A DNA stretch of 64,000 bases from positions 2,046,001 to 2,110,000 of the forward strand of contig NZ_CP053840.1 in assembly GCF_013201665.1 (NCBI RefSeq), given 5' to 3'. Source of the DNA: Arcobacter venerupis (GTDB taxonomy: Bacteria > Campylobacterota > Campylobacteria > Campylobacterales > Arcobacteraceae). Below are positions 1-8,642 of the stretch, one piece after another; position 1 is the stretch's first letter; each line of letters begins with the position of its first letter. The translations under genes were made by a program, and so were the position numbers. The notes beneath the pieces were generated by a model, which saw only the letters and a list, made by a program, of their open reading frames with translations, did no database searches and was not told the DNA's origin.

Positions 1-304
1 AAGATTTATAGGAGCAAATGAAAATAAACTTTTAAATCTTGATGAAAAAAGAAGTAAAGATTTTGCGTGGTCAGTTTCTTATGGTTTAGGTTACTCTTAT
101 ACAGATTATTTTTATGTAACTAACTATGATAAATCTTATGAATTAGATAAATTAAAAGATACTTTTATTCATCTTTTTTCAATTGATACATATTTCGATG
201 ATTTTGTTTTATCTTTTACCTATAAAACTTCAAAATTTGTATCAGCAGATTATAAAAGTGAATATGAAAACTGGGGTGGAATAAATTTAACTTATCTATT
301 TTAG
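1..304 (+). CDS. C-terminal part of a predicted outer-membrane beta-barrel protein
   Basis: The frame is open from the left edge to a TAG at 302-304, so only about the last 100 residues are present. The translation alternates polar and aromatic residues (SVSYGLGYSYTDYFYV) and ends in NLTYLF. A terminal phenylalanine after alternating hydrophobic residues is the usual C-terminal signature of an outer-membrane beta-barrel. No specific family can be named from this fragment. The gene overlaps the convergent RNase H-like gene by 9 bases, and both stop codons lie in or beside one hairpin. The barrel assignment is an inference from sequence pattern only. Confidence 0.6.
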   Translation, partial: RFIGANENKLLNLDEKRSKDFAWSVSYGLGYSYTDYFYVTNYDKSYELDKLKDTFIHLFSIDTYFDDFVLSFTYKTSKFVSADYKSEYENWGGINLTYLF

Positions 305-317
305 ATAAGTTAAATTT
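283..317. terminator. Bidirectional terminator-like hairpin shared by convergent genes
   Basis: A perfect 16-bp inverted repeat (283-298 against 302-317) with a TTT loop. It contains the TAG of the plus-strand gene (302-304) and the TAG of the minus-strand gene (296-298 read as complement). The A/T-rich outer arms supply a U-tract in both directions, so it can end transcription from either side. Confidence 0.75.
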
Positions 318-781
318 TCTCTCAAAGCGTTTCTTGAAGCTTTATCAACAAGATTAAAAATCTCATCAATATTATCTTTTAAACTGTTTTTTTTATGCCC
401 TTTTACTTTTATAAAAACTAAATTTAATTTATCAATTTTTTCAAAAAAAAGTTTATATAATTCATGATTATTCATCAATTTTCCCTTTGATGATTTGTAA
501 GCATTTGATTCTAATTTTTTTCTTCTGTCTTCCAAGCCTATTATATTTTGACAATCGGTATAAACTTCAATAAAAGAATCATTTTCTATTTCATCCAAAG
601 CCCAAAGAAGTGTTTGAAGCTCTAATTTTGTAGAACTTGTATCTTCAAATCTTTTAGTTTTTATATCTTTTTTCATATCAAGAAGAGAAACATTTTCATT
701 AAAAATTTTCAAATAAGCACCAAAACCTATCTTTTCTTGAGGATTTACGCTTGAATCAGTAAATAGTTTTATTGAATTCAT
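296..781 (-). CDS. RNase H-like protein
   Basis: About 161 residues, the size of a single-domain RNase HI. The N-terminus reads SIKLFTDSSVNPQEKIGFGAYL, matching the first strand of the RNase H fold, where an Asp binds catalytic metal. Further along, TKLELQTLLWAL carries the conserved Glu on the first helix and VYTDCQNI carries another Asp. The family cleaves RNA in RNA-DNA hybrids; divergent members have no known substrate. The longer reading starts at TTG (784); I chose the adjacent ATG at 781. No strong ribosome-binding site is visible. It could be a degenerate RNase H paralogue rather than the main rnhA. Confidence 0.7.
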   Translation of the reverse strand: MNSIKLFTDSSVNPQEKIGFGAYLKIFNENVSLLDMKKDIKTKRFEDTSSTKLELQTLLWALDEIENDSFIEVYTDCQNIIGLEDRRKKLESNAYKSSKGKLMNNHELYKLFFEKIDKLNLVFIKVKGHKKNSLKDNIDEIFNLVDKASRNALRENLTYLK

Positions 782-921
782 CAAATTTTAACTTCTATTT
801 GAAGTTGATAATGTAAGCAATGTTGTAAATCCATTTTTTATTCCTTATTGAAAAATATATAGATTATACTTTATTTATTGTAAACATTGAGATAAACAGT
901 ATGACTTAAAAGTCACACTAT

Positions 922-2838
922 TTAGAATTTAGATTTTTGTACTTCTTCTACAACTTTATCAGCCATACTATGTACACTTTTTACTACTTCATTAATTTCA
1001 GAAGCAATAGTTGCATTTTCTTGTGTTGTTTTATCCAATTGTCCAATTGCAGAGTTTATTTGTTCAACTCCAATCATCTGTTCTTTTGCATTTGTGGTAA
1101 CCGTATCAACAATAGATGTTGTATTTATAATATTATCATTTAGTTTTTCATAACCTTCATACATAATATTTACAATATCTTTTCCTTCTTTAGAACTTTT
1201 TGTTGCACTTTCTACTAAAGATTTTATCTCCTTAGCTGCTTCTGCACTTCTTGTTGCTAGATTTCGCACTTCTGCTGCAACTACTGCAAATCCTTTTCCT
1301 GCTTCTCCAGCAGTTGCCGCTTCAACAGCTGCATTAAGAGATAGAATATTTGTTTGAAATGCAATTTGATCAATTATAGAAATAGATTCAGTTATTGCAT
1401 TTACATTTGCATTTATTTGCTCCATTGAAGTGCTTGTTTTTTTTGATAATTCTTTACCTTTATTTACTTCATCCCTTAAAGATACAGAGTTTGAAGAGAG
1501 TTCATTTATATTATTAGAATTTAATCTCATAGTTTCAGTTATCTCTTCTAAAGCTGCTGCCGTTTCTTCCAATGATGCCGCTTGCTCATTTGCACTAATA
1601 GTCAATCTATTCATATTTGATGTTAAATTATTTGCATTTTTATCTAAAATTTCAGAATTTTCAAGATTAGCTCTTAGCATTATAGATATTTCATTTCCAA
1701 GTTTATTAACTCCACTTGTTAATGAACAAAGTTCTCCTTTACATGAGATAGTAGTTTGTTTTGTAAAATCTCTATTTTCATATGATTTTAAAACATCAAT
1801 AGTATGATTAATTGTATTATATAAATTCCCTATCATCATATTTAAATCTTCAGTTAATTCGTTGATTACACTATTTGTAGTTTTAGCTTCTACTTTTTTA
1901 GTCAATATTCCTGAACTAACATCATTAACAACTCTTGTAACATCTTCAATAACTTTTTCATCTTGTTGTATTGTTTCTTTTATTTTTATGATATTTTCAT
2001 TTATTCTTTTTGTCATCAAACCAATTTCATCTTTTGAAGTAACTTCTATTAGATTTACATCTTTTTTCTCTTTATTCAAAAATGACAAAAATGACAATAA
2101 TCCTTCTTCAAAAAGTTTTAATGGATTTATTAAAGATATTTTCGAAATATATGAAACAACAACAATAATTAAAACTAATAAAATAGCAATTATTGATATA
2201 AGAGTAAAAATCAAAGAATTAACATCACTATCAACTCTTTTTGTCTCTTTGATAATCTTTTTTTCAACATCATCAATATAAATACCTGTTACAATAGTCC
2301 AATCTAACTCTTTAATATATTTAGAAAATGAAAGTTTTTTTATTTCTTCATTTGTATTAGGTTTTTTATAAAAATATTCTACAAATTTATTGTCATCATT
2401 TCCAGTTTCAATTAACTCTTTTCTAAACTGAAAACCTTTTGTATCTGGTTCTGTGATATCTGTTTTTGTCCCATTTAATTCAGGTGTAGTTCCATGAAAT
2501 GCAAATTGATAATCGTTCCCTACTTTCTCATATGCAAAGAAGTAACCACTTCCATTTAAAAATCTAGATTGTGATATAACACTAATAACTTTTCTTTTTG
2601 CCTCTTCTGTACTTTTTGAATTCCCAATAATTGCTTCAATAATTGTATATACAGTCAAAACTTCATTTTTTAAAAGTTCTTTTTTCTCATTAACTATACT
2701 TTTTTCAAATTCAGCCAATGTTTTTTTACTATTATCATAAGTTAAATTTACACTTACAATTGTAGTAATTATTACTATTGCTAATACTGGTAAAATAACT
2801 AAAGCTAATAACTTTCCTCTGATACTACTAAACACCAT
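922..2838 (-). CDS. Methyl-accepting chemotaxis protein with a Cache sensor domain
   Basis: A 638-residue transmembrane chemoreceptor. Residues about 9-31 form the first membrane segment. About 45-200 form a periplasmic single-Cache-type sensor domain ([24 protein letters not shown]). About 207-232 form the second membrane segment, followed by a HAMP-like region. The C-terminal half is the cytoplasmic coiled-coil signalling domain with the hairpin tip [20 protein letters not shown] and [18 protein letters not shown], which docks CheA and CheW. Cache domains usually bind small organic acids or amino acids, but the ligand cannot be read here. It stands alone; its ATG has AAGGAG just upstream. 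Confidence 0.93.
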   Translation of the reverse strand: MVFSSIRGKLLALVILPVLAIVIITTIVSVNLTYDNSKKTLAEFEKSIVNEKKELLKNEVLTVYTIIEAIIGNSKSTEEAKRKVISVISQSRFLNGSGYFFAYEKVGNDYQFAFHGTTPELNGTKTDITEPDTKGFQFRKELIETGNDDNKFVEYFYKKPNTNEEIKKLSFSKYIKELDWTIVTGIYIDDVEKKIIKETKRVDSDVNSLIFTLISIIAILLVLIIVVVSYISKISLINPLKLFEEGLLSFLSFLNKEKKDVNLIEVTSKDEIGLMTKRINENIIKIKETIQQDEKVIEDVTRVVNDVSSGILTKKVEAKTTNSVINELTEDLNMMIGNLYNTINHTIDVLKSYENRDFTKQTTISCKGELCSLTSGVNKLGNEISIMLRANLENSEILDKNANNLTSNMNRLTISANEQAASLEETAAALEEITETMRLNSNNINELSSNSVSLRDEVNKGKELSKKTSTSMEQINANVNAITESISIIDQIAFQTNILSLNAAVEAATAGEAGKGFAVVAAEVRNLATRSAEAAKEIKSLVESATKSSKEGKDIVNIMYEGYEKLNDNIINTTSIVDTVTTNAKEQMIGVEQINSAIGQLDKTTQENATIASEINEVVKSVHSMADKVVEEVQKSKF

Positions 2839-3219
2839 AATCTCCTTGTTTATACTTATTATTGTTTTATAAATAACAAATATAATATTATTATTAATAT
2901 TAATATTAAATAAATTAATGATTATATGTTTTTATTATTTAATGATTAAACAAAGAATTGTTTTTTTTAAAAATAACTTGATTATTGAAGCAACACTATC
3001 TTTATTTATATTTTTTTCTTGGCAATATTTTGAGTTGAACAATAAAGAAATATTCCAATTATTTGCCATAAACTACTCTTTTTTTAAAGATTTAGAATAA
3101 ATTATATATTAAAAAATCACAAATTGTAATATTTTTAAGCCCTATCATCTTTTTATGCTAAAGTACAAAAAATTAAACAAAAATCATATAAAATCCCTTT
3201 CGAATTTTAAGGAAAGAAA
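2839..3219. other. AT-rich intergenic region between divergent MCP and radA
   Basis: About 380 bases separating the chemoreceptor and radA start codons. It is almost pure A/T, including a run of ATT/AAT repeats near 2884-2912, and must hold both promoters. A 60-codon open frame (2918-3100, plus strand) crosses it but has no convincing ribosome-binding site or recognisable domain. I see no RNA gene or repeat family. Confidence 0.5.
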
Positions 3220-4569
3220 ATGGCAAAAAAGAAAATATCACTATTTGAGTGTCAACACTGTGGAGAACAAGCTACAAAATGGCTTGGAAAATGTCCTAAC
3301 TGTGGCTCATGGGATTCATTTATTGAATTAAATCAAGAGCAACAAGAGGTTCTAAAACATACTTCAAAACTTGTAAATACAACTTCAAAAGCCGTACCAA
3401 TTACTCAAATACAACAAGATAATGTAACTAGATTTTCATCTTTTAATGATGAGTTTGATTTAGTTCTTGGTGGTGGAATAGTTCCAGGAAGTTTAACTTT
3501 GATTGGTGGAAGTCCAGGGGTTGGGAAATCTACACTTTTATTAAAAGTTGCAGGAAGTATCGCAAAATCTGGTAAAAAAGTTCTTTATGTTTCAGGGGAA
3601 GAGAGTGCTGGACAGATAAAACTGCGAGCAAATAGATTAGATGCGAATCATGATAGTTTATATCTTTTAAGTGAAATAAAGCTTGAAGAGATTCAAGATG
3701 AACTTTTAAGAGAAAATTATGAAGTTGTAATCATTGACTCTATTCAAACAATCTACTCTTCAAATCTAAGTTCAGCGCCTGGAAGTGTGAGCCAAGTGAG
3801 AGAAATCACTTTTGAGCTAATGCGTAAAGCAAAAGAGTCAGATATTGCAATGTTTATAATTGGTCACATCACAAAAGATGGAAGTATTGCAGGACCTAGA
3901 GTACTTGAACATATGGTTGATACGGTTTTATATTTTGAAGGTGAAGCTAGTAGGGAACTGCGAATGTTAAGAGGTTTCAAAAATAGATTTGGTTCAACTT
4001 CTGAAATTGGAATTTTTGAAATGACAGCAGAAGGACTTATAAGTGCCAAAGATATTGCTTCAAAATTCTTTGATAAATCAAAAGCACAAAGTGGTTCAGC
4101 TCTTACAGTTGTTATGGAGGGAAGCCGTGCTATAATTTTGGAAGTTCAAGCGCTAGTTACAGAGAGTACTTATCCAAATCCCAAAAGAAGTGCTACAGGT
4201 TTTGATGCAAATAGACTTACAATGCTTCTTGCGCTTCTTGAAAAAAAAATTGATTTACCATTGAATAATTATGATGTATTTATAAATATAAGTGGTGGAA
4301 TAAAAATCAAAGAAAGTTCAGCTGATTTAGCTGTAATTGCAGCAATTATCTCTTCTTACAGAGATAGACCAATTTCAAAAGAATCTGCTTTTATTGGTGA
4401 AGTTTCACTAACTGGAGAAATAAAAGATGTTTATTCTATTGATATAAGGCTAAAAGAAGCTCAAGCTCAAGGAATGAAAAAAGCTGTAATTGCTCAAAAA
4501 ACAAATTTGAAACTTGATATTAAAACCTTTGCTGTGGATGAAGTATCTAAAATGATAGAACTATTTTAA
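3220..4569 (+). CDS. radA: DNA repair protein RadA (Sms)
   Basis: A 449-residue RadA/Sms, a RecA-like branch-migration ATPase that helps resolve recombination intermediates. The N-terminal zinc finger has four Cys (C11, C14, C25, C28). The ATPase core has a Walker A motif (GGSPGVGKST, about residue 90-100) and the RadA-specific KNRFG motif (FKNRFGSTSEIG). The C-terminal third is a Lon-like domain (GFDANRLTMLLALLEKK, then SGGIKIKESSADLAV). Length and domain order are typical. GGAAAG lies before the ATG. ybeY follows 8 bases downstream and is probably cotranscribed. Confidence 0.97.
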   Translation: MAKKKISLFECQHCGEQATKWLGKCPNCGSWDSFIELNQEQQEVLKHTSKLVNTTSKAVPITQIQQDNVTRFSSFNDEFDLVLGGGIVPGSLTLIGGSPGVGKSTLLLKVAGSIAKSGKKVLYVSGEESAGQIKLRANRLDANHDSLYLLSEIKLEEIQDELLRENYEVVIIDSIQTIYSSNLSSAPGSVSQVREITFELMRKAKESDIAMFIIGHITKDGSIAGPRVLEHMVDTVLYFEGEASRELRMLRGFKNRFGSTSEIGIFEMTAEGLISAKDIASKFFDKSKAQSGSALTVVMEGSRAIILEVQALVTESTYPNPKRSATGFDANRLTMLLALLEKKIDLPLNNYDVFINISGGIKIKESSADLAVIAAIISSYRDRPISKESAFIGEVSLTGEIKDVYSIDIRLKEAQAQGMKKAVIAQKTNLKLDIKTFAVDEVSKMIELF

Positions 4570-4577
4570 GGAAAAAA

Positions 4578-4997
4578 ATGATTGATTTAGAAAATAATAC
4601 AGATTTTGAAATTGATATTTCAAGTTTAGAAAATATTGCAAATACTCTTACAAAAAAAGATATTGAGCTAATGGTAGTAAAAAATGATGAAATACAAGTG
4701 TTAAACAAAGAACATAGAAACATAGATAAAGCAACAGATGTTTTAAGTTTTCCAATGGATTTTGATTTTGACAATATGCCTTTGGGTTCTATTGTGATTT
4801 CGACTGATTTTGTGGAAGAAAAATCAAAAGAGTATGGACATAGCTTTAATGAAGAGTTTTCACTTTTATTTATTCATGGAATTTTACATCTTTTAGGATA
4901 TGACCATGAAGTTGATAATGGGGAACACAGAACTAAAGAAGAAGAGCTAATAAAACAGTTTAATTTACCTGATAGCTTAATAGTTAGAAATTCTTAA
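4578..4997 (+). CDS. ybeY: Endoribonuclease YbeY (16S rRNA maturation)
   Basis: A 139-residue YbeY/UPF0054 protein. The signature HGILHLLGYDHEVDNGEH holds the three zinc-binding histidines. YbeY is a metal-dependent endoribonuclease involved in 16S rRNA 3-prime maturation and ribosome quality control. It sits directly behind radA with a GGAAA ribosome-binding site in the 8-base gap. The gene ends just before a hairpin shared with the convergent fur-family gene. Confidence 0.95.
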   Translation: MIDLENNTDFEIDISSLENIANTLTKKDIELMVVKNDEIQVLNKEHRNIDKATDVLSFPMDFDFDNMPLGSIVISTDFVEEKSKEYGHSFNEEFSLLFIHGILHLLGYDHEVDNGEHRTKEEELIKQFNLPDSLIVRNS

Positions 4998-4999
4998 AG

Positions 5000-5027
5000 A
5001 AATAGCCTAGTTTAAACTAGACTATTT
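5000..5027. terminator. Hairpin between ybeY and the PerR-like gene
   Basis: A 14-base inverted repeat (5000-5013 against 5014-5027) with one C/A mismatch, followed by a T-run on the plus strand. The TAG stop of the minus-strand regulator (5022-5024) lies in the right arm. It probably terminates both genes. Confidence 0.7.
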
Positions 5028-5426
5028 TTTACAATGTGGGCAAAGACCACTCAGAATTATATTTGTAGAATCAATTTTAAATGAACTTATAGTTGAAGCT
5101 TCAGCTAAAACACTAGATGCATCTATCATAATATCTTCAATATATCCACAAGAAGAACAAACTAAATGGGCATGTTCTGCTTTAACTAACTCATAAACAG
5201 ATTTTGAGTTTGGTATTTTTACCTCTGAAAGAAAAACTTTTTCGATCATTGCATTAATATTCTTATAAATAGTTGCTAATGATACAGATGGGAACTTAGA
5301 TAATAGTTTTTTGTATAAATCATCAATGTTCATGTGACCATTTTTGTAAAGTTCTTCAACAATCGCTACTCTTTGCGGAGTAACTTTTAAATCATATTCT
5401 TTTAATAAATTTGTATAATTTGTCAT
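5022..5426 (-). CDS. perR: Fur-family regulator, probably PerR
   Basis: A 134-residue Fur-superfamily repressor. The N-terminal winged helix begins LKEYDLKVTPQRVAIVEELY and contains the recognition helix SLATIYKNINAM. The dimerisation part has the His-rich stretch KAEHAHLVCSSCGYIEDI, and the C-terminus CPHCKK gives a second CxxC for a structural zinc site. I placed the start at the ATG at 5426, six bases after GGGAG; an upstream ATG adds 16 unlikely residues. It is divergent from two rubrerythrins, which favours PerR (peroxide sensing) over Fur, but iron-Fur cannot be excluded by sequence alone. Confidence 0.8.
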   Translation of the reverse strand: MTNYTNLLKEYDLKVTPQRVAIVEELYKNGHMNIDDLYKKLLSKFPSVSLATIYKNINAMIEKVFLSEVKIPNSKSVYELVKAEHAHLVCSSCGYIEDIMIDASSVLAEASTISSFKIDSTNIILSGLCPHCKK

Positions 5427-5479
5427 CAAAAACTCCCTTTTGCGGAATAATACTACTTTATTATTTATTTCCACATAAA

Positions 5480-5494
5480 TTATATAGTTTATAA
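5480..5494. promoter_or_regulatory. Possible PerR/Fur operator
   Basis: A 15-bp dyad, TTATA-N5-TATAA, 54 bases upstream of the PerR-like start. It resembles the A/T-rich dyads bound by Campylobacter PerR. In such AT-rich DNA this may be chance; the position is the main argument. Confidence 0.3.
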
Positions 5495-5576
5495 ATAAAT
5501 ATATTTACAAACTCTTGAATAATTATAGCATAAATTTTTGCAAAGGATAATAATTTTCTTTTAAGTTTAAATATTT

Positions 5577-5582
5577 TATAAT
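5577..5582 (+). promoter_or_regulatory. Possible -10 box for the first rubrerythrin
   Basis: TATAAT, 54 bases upstream of the ATG, with A/T-rich sequence above it and no clear -35. This fits the usual sigma-70 promoters of Campylobacterota, which depend on the -10 box. Confidence 0.4.
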
Positions 5583-5636
5583 TCCTGAAAGGATAAAAAT
5601 TCTCCTCAGATAAATTTTAAACAATAGGAAAATAGA

Positions 5637-6299
5637 ATGAAACAATATGAATCATATAAATGTAACACATGTGGATGTGAAGTTGAAGTACAAGTAACAG
5701 GTGCAAATGCAAAATTATCTTGCTGTGGACATGAAATGGAAATGGTTACAACAAATTTAACAGCTATTAACTTAATGAAAGCCTTTGCAGGAGAATCTCA
5801 AGCTAGAAATAAATATGAATTTTTTGCACAAATTGCATTTGACGAAGGTTACCATAAAATTGCAAGATTTTTTAAAGAGGCAGCTGAAAATGAAAAATAC
5901 CATGCAATTGCAGAGTTTAAAGCATATAATAAATTAGTTCACAATATTGAATTAGATAGTACAGAAAAAAATATCCAATACGCAGCAGATGGCGAAAAAT
6001 ATGAACATGAAGAGATGTACCCAAATTTTGAAGCAATTGCTAAAGAAGAGGGATTAAAAGAGATTGCAAGAATGTTTAAAGCAATTGGAAAAGTTGAAGT
6101 TGAACATGAGAAAGAGTATTTAGAATTAAAACAAGCATTAATTGATGAAGGTTTTTTACAATCCGAAGAGGAAGAAGAGTGGATTTGTGAAGTGTGTGGT
6201 CATGTTCATAGAGGGAAAAAACCACCAAAAGCTTGTCCTTTATGTGCAGTTGAAAAGGAATATTTCAAGAAAAAGTCTAAAGATGTAACAGTTGGTTAG
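5637..6299 (+). CDS. Desulforubrerythrin (peroxide reductase), copy 1
   Basis: A 220-residue protein with three iron modules. Residues 1-35 are a desulforedoxin-like domain (YKCNTCG, then SCCGHEM). Residues about 45-170 are the ferritin-like diiron domain (GESQARNKYEFFA, EAAENEKYHA, KVEVEHEKEY). The C-terminus is a rubredoxin domain (WICEVCGHVH, ACPLC). This three-domain arrangement is desulforubrerythrin, described from C. jejuni, which reduces hydrogen peroxide to water in the cytoplasm. A rubredoxin/NADH reductase elsewhere would supply electrons. AGGAAA precedes the ATG. It lies opposite the PerR-like gene and just before a paralogue. Confidence 0.93.
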   Translation: MKQYESYKCNTCGCEVEVQVTGANAKLSCCGHEMEMVTTNLTAINLMKAFAGESQARNKYEFFAQIAFDEGYHKIARFFKEAAENEKYHAIAEFKAYNKLVHNIELDSTEKNIQYAADGEKYEHEEMYPNFEAIAKEEGLKEIARMFKAIGKVEVEHEKEYLELKQALIDEGFLQSEEEEEWICEVCGHVHRGKKPPKACPLCAVEKEYFKKKSKDVTVG

Positions 6300-6352
6300 T
6301 AATCAAAATATGTTACAATCTTAGTCAATCTAAATTTATGTAGGAGTAAATA

Positions 6353-7003
6353 ATGAAACAACACGAGAGTTATAAATGTAATGTTTGTGGGAATACAGTT
6401 GAAGTATCACACGTAGGTGGTGGAAAACTTCACTGCTGTGGTGAAGAGATGGAGTGTATAACAAAGGATTTAACTTCTGTTGTATTAATGAAAGCATTTG
6501 CTGGTGAGTCAATGGCTAGAAATAAATATGAATATTTTGCAAAAATTGCTCAAAAAGAAGGATACAGAGATATTGCTGAACATTTCCAAAGAGCTGCAAA
6601 CAATGAAAAAATGCATGCTAAACTTGAATTAAAAGCATACAATGTTTTAAATTATGACAAAGAATTTGGAGATACAAGTGAAAATCTTCAATATGCAATT
6701 GATGGTGAATCTTATGAAAACACAACAATGTATCCTGATTTTGCAAAAATTGCAAAAGAAGAAGGTCATTCTGAAATTGCAAGAATGCTTGATATGATTG
6801 GTAAAATCGAAATCGAACATGAGAATATGTATAAAATGCTAAAAGATAGACTTGATTCTGATAAAGAATTTATAAGTGATGAGGAAGAAGAGTGGATTTG
6901 TGAAGTATGTGGACATGTTCATAGAGGTAAAAAAGCTCTAAAAGTTTGTCCAGTTTGTAAACATCCTCAAGAATACCAATCAAGATTAAACTCTAAAAAA
7001 TAG
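6353..7003 (+). CDS. Desulforubrerythrin, copy 2
   Basis: A 216-residue tandem paralogue of the preceding gene with the same order of domains: desulforedoxin-like (YKCNVCG, HCCGEEM), diiron ferritin-like (GESMARNKYEYFA, AANNEKMHA, KIEIEHENMY) and rubredoxin (WICEVCGHVH, VCPVC). All metal-binding residues seen in copy 1 are kept, so both should be active. AGGAG lies 7 bases before the ATG. The 53-base gap holds TACAAT at 6314-6319, a weak possible promoter of its own. The two proteins are clearly diverged, so this is not a recent duplication. Confidence 0.92.
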   Translation: MKQHESYKCNVCGNTVEVSHVGGGKLHCCGEEMECITKDLTSVVLMKAFAGESMARNKYEYFAKIAQKEGYRDIAEHFQRAANNEKMHAKLELKAYNVLNYDKEFGDTSENLQYAIDGESYENTTMYPDFAKIAKEEGHSEIARMLDMIGKIEIEHENMYKMLKDRLDSDKEFISDEEEEWICEVCGHVHRGKKALKVCPVCKHPQEYQSRLNSKK

Positions 7004-7022
7004 TTTAACCTCGAAAAAATAA

Positions 7023-7059
7023 TATCTTCGATAATATTACAAAAAAATTATCGGAGATA
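7023..7059 (+). promoter_or_regulatory. Hairpin covering the ribosome-binding site of the nuclease gene
   Basis: A 13-bp stem (7023-7035 against 7047-7059, one G-U pair, 11-base loop) spans the Shine-Dalgarno sequence CGGAGA at 7052-7057, just ahead of a TTG start at 7065. If it forms in mRNA it would hide the ribosome-binding site. It could also act as a weak terminator after the second rubrerythrin, although no T-run follows. Confidence 0.55.
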
Positions 7060-7064
7060 ACTCT

Positions 7065-8642
7065 TTGTTTAAATTTCTCTTATTATTCATATTTACAATT
7101 ACATTAAATGCTAATAATTTTAAAATTGCCTCTTATAATGTTGAAAATTTTTTTGATTTAAAAGATGACAATAGTGAATATAGTGAATTTATACCAAATA
7201 CAGCTTCACAATGGAACCAAAAGAATTTCAATATAAAAATAGATAATATTGTAAAAGTATTAAAAGATTTAGATGCAGATATTGTAGCTTTACAAGAGAT
7301 TGAAAATAGAGAATTAATGCAACTACTTGTAAAAAAACTCCCAAATTATCAATATTACTCTTTTATTAAATATCCTGATTCCGCAATTGGTGTTGGATTC
7401 TTATCAAAAATTAAAATTAAAAATAATCAAAATTTAGATGTAAAATTTAGAACAAAACTTTTTAGACCAATTTTAGAAACTACTTTTATATATGATAATA
7501 TTGAGTTTAAAGTTTTTAATAATCACTGGCCTTCAAAGGCTGTGGGAGAAAGTTATAGAATAAAATATGCAAAAAATCTACAAGAAAGAATCTCTACTCT
7601 TCCAAAAGATTATGATTATATTTTAATAGGTGATTTCAACTCTGATTATAATGAAATGCAAACTTTTAGAACAAATCAGAAATTAAATAATACTTCAGGA
7701 ATAACAGGAATTAATCAAATTTTAAATACAACAATAGATAATCAATTCATAACATATGAAGATATTTTAAAAAACGAAAAAAGAGTTCATTATAATTTAT
7801 GGTTAGACTTACCTTCAAATGAAAGATTTTCAAGTAAATATATGGGGCAAAGTAGTACTCCTGATGATATTATTATTCCACCTGCTCTATTTGATACAAA
7901 AAAAGTCTCTTACATACCAAAATCATTTAATGTTTTTAAACCTTCATATTTATATGAAGACAATGTTGTAAATAGATGGAAAATGACATCTGGTAAATTT
8001 AATAAAAGACATTTAGGAGAAGGATATTCTGATCATCTTCCAATATATGCAGAATTTTCAGTTAATAAAAAAGATACTAATTCTTTAAAAAATATAGAAA
8101 AACAACAAAAAGATCAAACAACAATTTCTGATTTATATCAAAAAGAAAAATTAGTAAAAAGTATATTTTTGCAAGATGCTATTGTTATTTACAAAGATGA
8201 TGATAAAGTAATTATCAAAAGAAGAGATGATAAAGCAATTTTTATTTATTCAAAAGCAAAAGAGTTGAATCTAGGTTATTCATATAATCTTCAAATTAAT
8301 CAAATCTTTAATTACAATGGATTAAAAGAGATAAAAGATTTTGCTATTTTAGATGAATTGAACAAAGTTGATGATTATAAATCTTTATATTTAGATGCAA
8401 AAGACATTGATATTTTTGATTTTAAATATGAAAATGAAATTGTAACAAATTTAAAAGGTATTGTAAAAAATTCAAAATTATATTTATCAGATGATAAATA
8501 TATAAAAATATATTCAAATAAAAGAAATTTATTACCAAAAAATGGTGAAATAATTACTATTTTAACTGGTCATTTAGCCTCTTACAAAGGCAATATGCAA
8601 GTAATTATTTACCAACCATCTGATATAAAAATAGGATTATAA
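7065..8642 (+). CDS. Secreted endonuclease/exonuclease/phosphatase-family protein
   Basis: A 525-residue protein with an N-terminal signal peptide (FKFLLLFIFTITLNANN). Residues about 20-330 carry the EEP (DNase I-like) motifs: SYNVENFFD, ALQEIENRE (metal-binding Glu), NNHWPSK (catalytic His), LIGDFNSDY, and YSDHLPIYAEF. About 190 further residues form a C-terminal region rich in short strands that could be an OB-like nucleic-acid-binding domain; I do not recognise its family. Probable role: periplasmic or secreted nuclease or phosphodiesterase. It starts at TTG and its ribosome-binding site is inside a hairpin. The stop overlaps the murJ ATG. Confidence 0.82.
   Translation: MFKFLLLFIFTITLNANNFKIASYNVENFFDLKDDNSEYSEFIPNTASQWNQKNFNIKIDNIVKVLKDLDADIVALQEIENRELMQLLVKKLPNYQYYSFIKYPDSAIGVGFLSKIKIKNNQNLDVKFRTKLFRPILETTFIYDNIEFKVFNNHWPSKAVGESYRIKYAKNLQERISTLPKDYDYILIGDFNSDYNEMQTFRTNQKLNNTSGITGINQILNTTIDNQFITYEDILKNEKRVHYNLWLDLPSNERFSSKYMGQSSTPDDIIIPPALFDTKKVSYIPKSFNVFKPSYLYEDNVVNRWKMTSGKFNKRHLGEGYSDHLPIYAEFSVNKKDTNSLKNIEKQQKDQTTISDLYQKEKLVKSIFLQDAIVIYKDDDKVIIKRRDDKAIFIYSKAKELNLGYSYNLQINQIFNYNGLKEIKDFAILDELNKVDDYKSLYLDAKDIDIFDFKYENEIVTNLKGIVKNSKLYLSDDKYIKIYSNKRNLLPKNGEIITILTGHLASYKGNMQVIIYQPSDIKIGL

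Noticed and set aside
922-2838. Missing Arg in the chemoreceptor tip (EAATAGEAG instead of EAARAGE)
   Set aside because: I recall the same form in other epsilonproteobacterial receptors, so it does not look like decay.
2918-3100. 60-codon plus-strand ORF between the chemoreceptor and radA
   Set aside because: No ribosome-binding site, no domain, and A/T-rich composition that gives open frames by chance.
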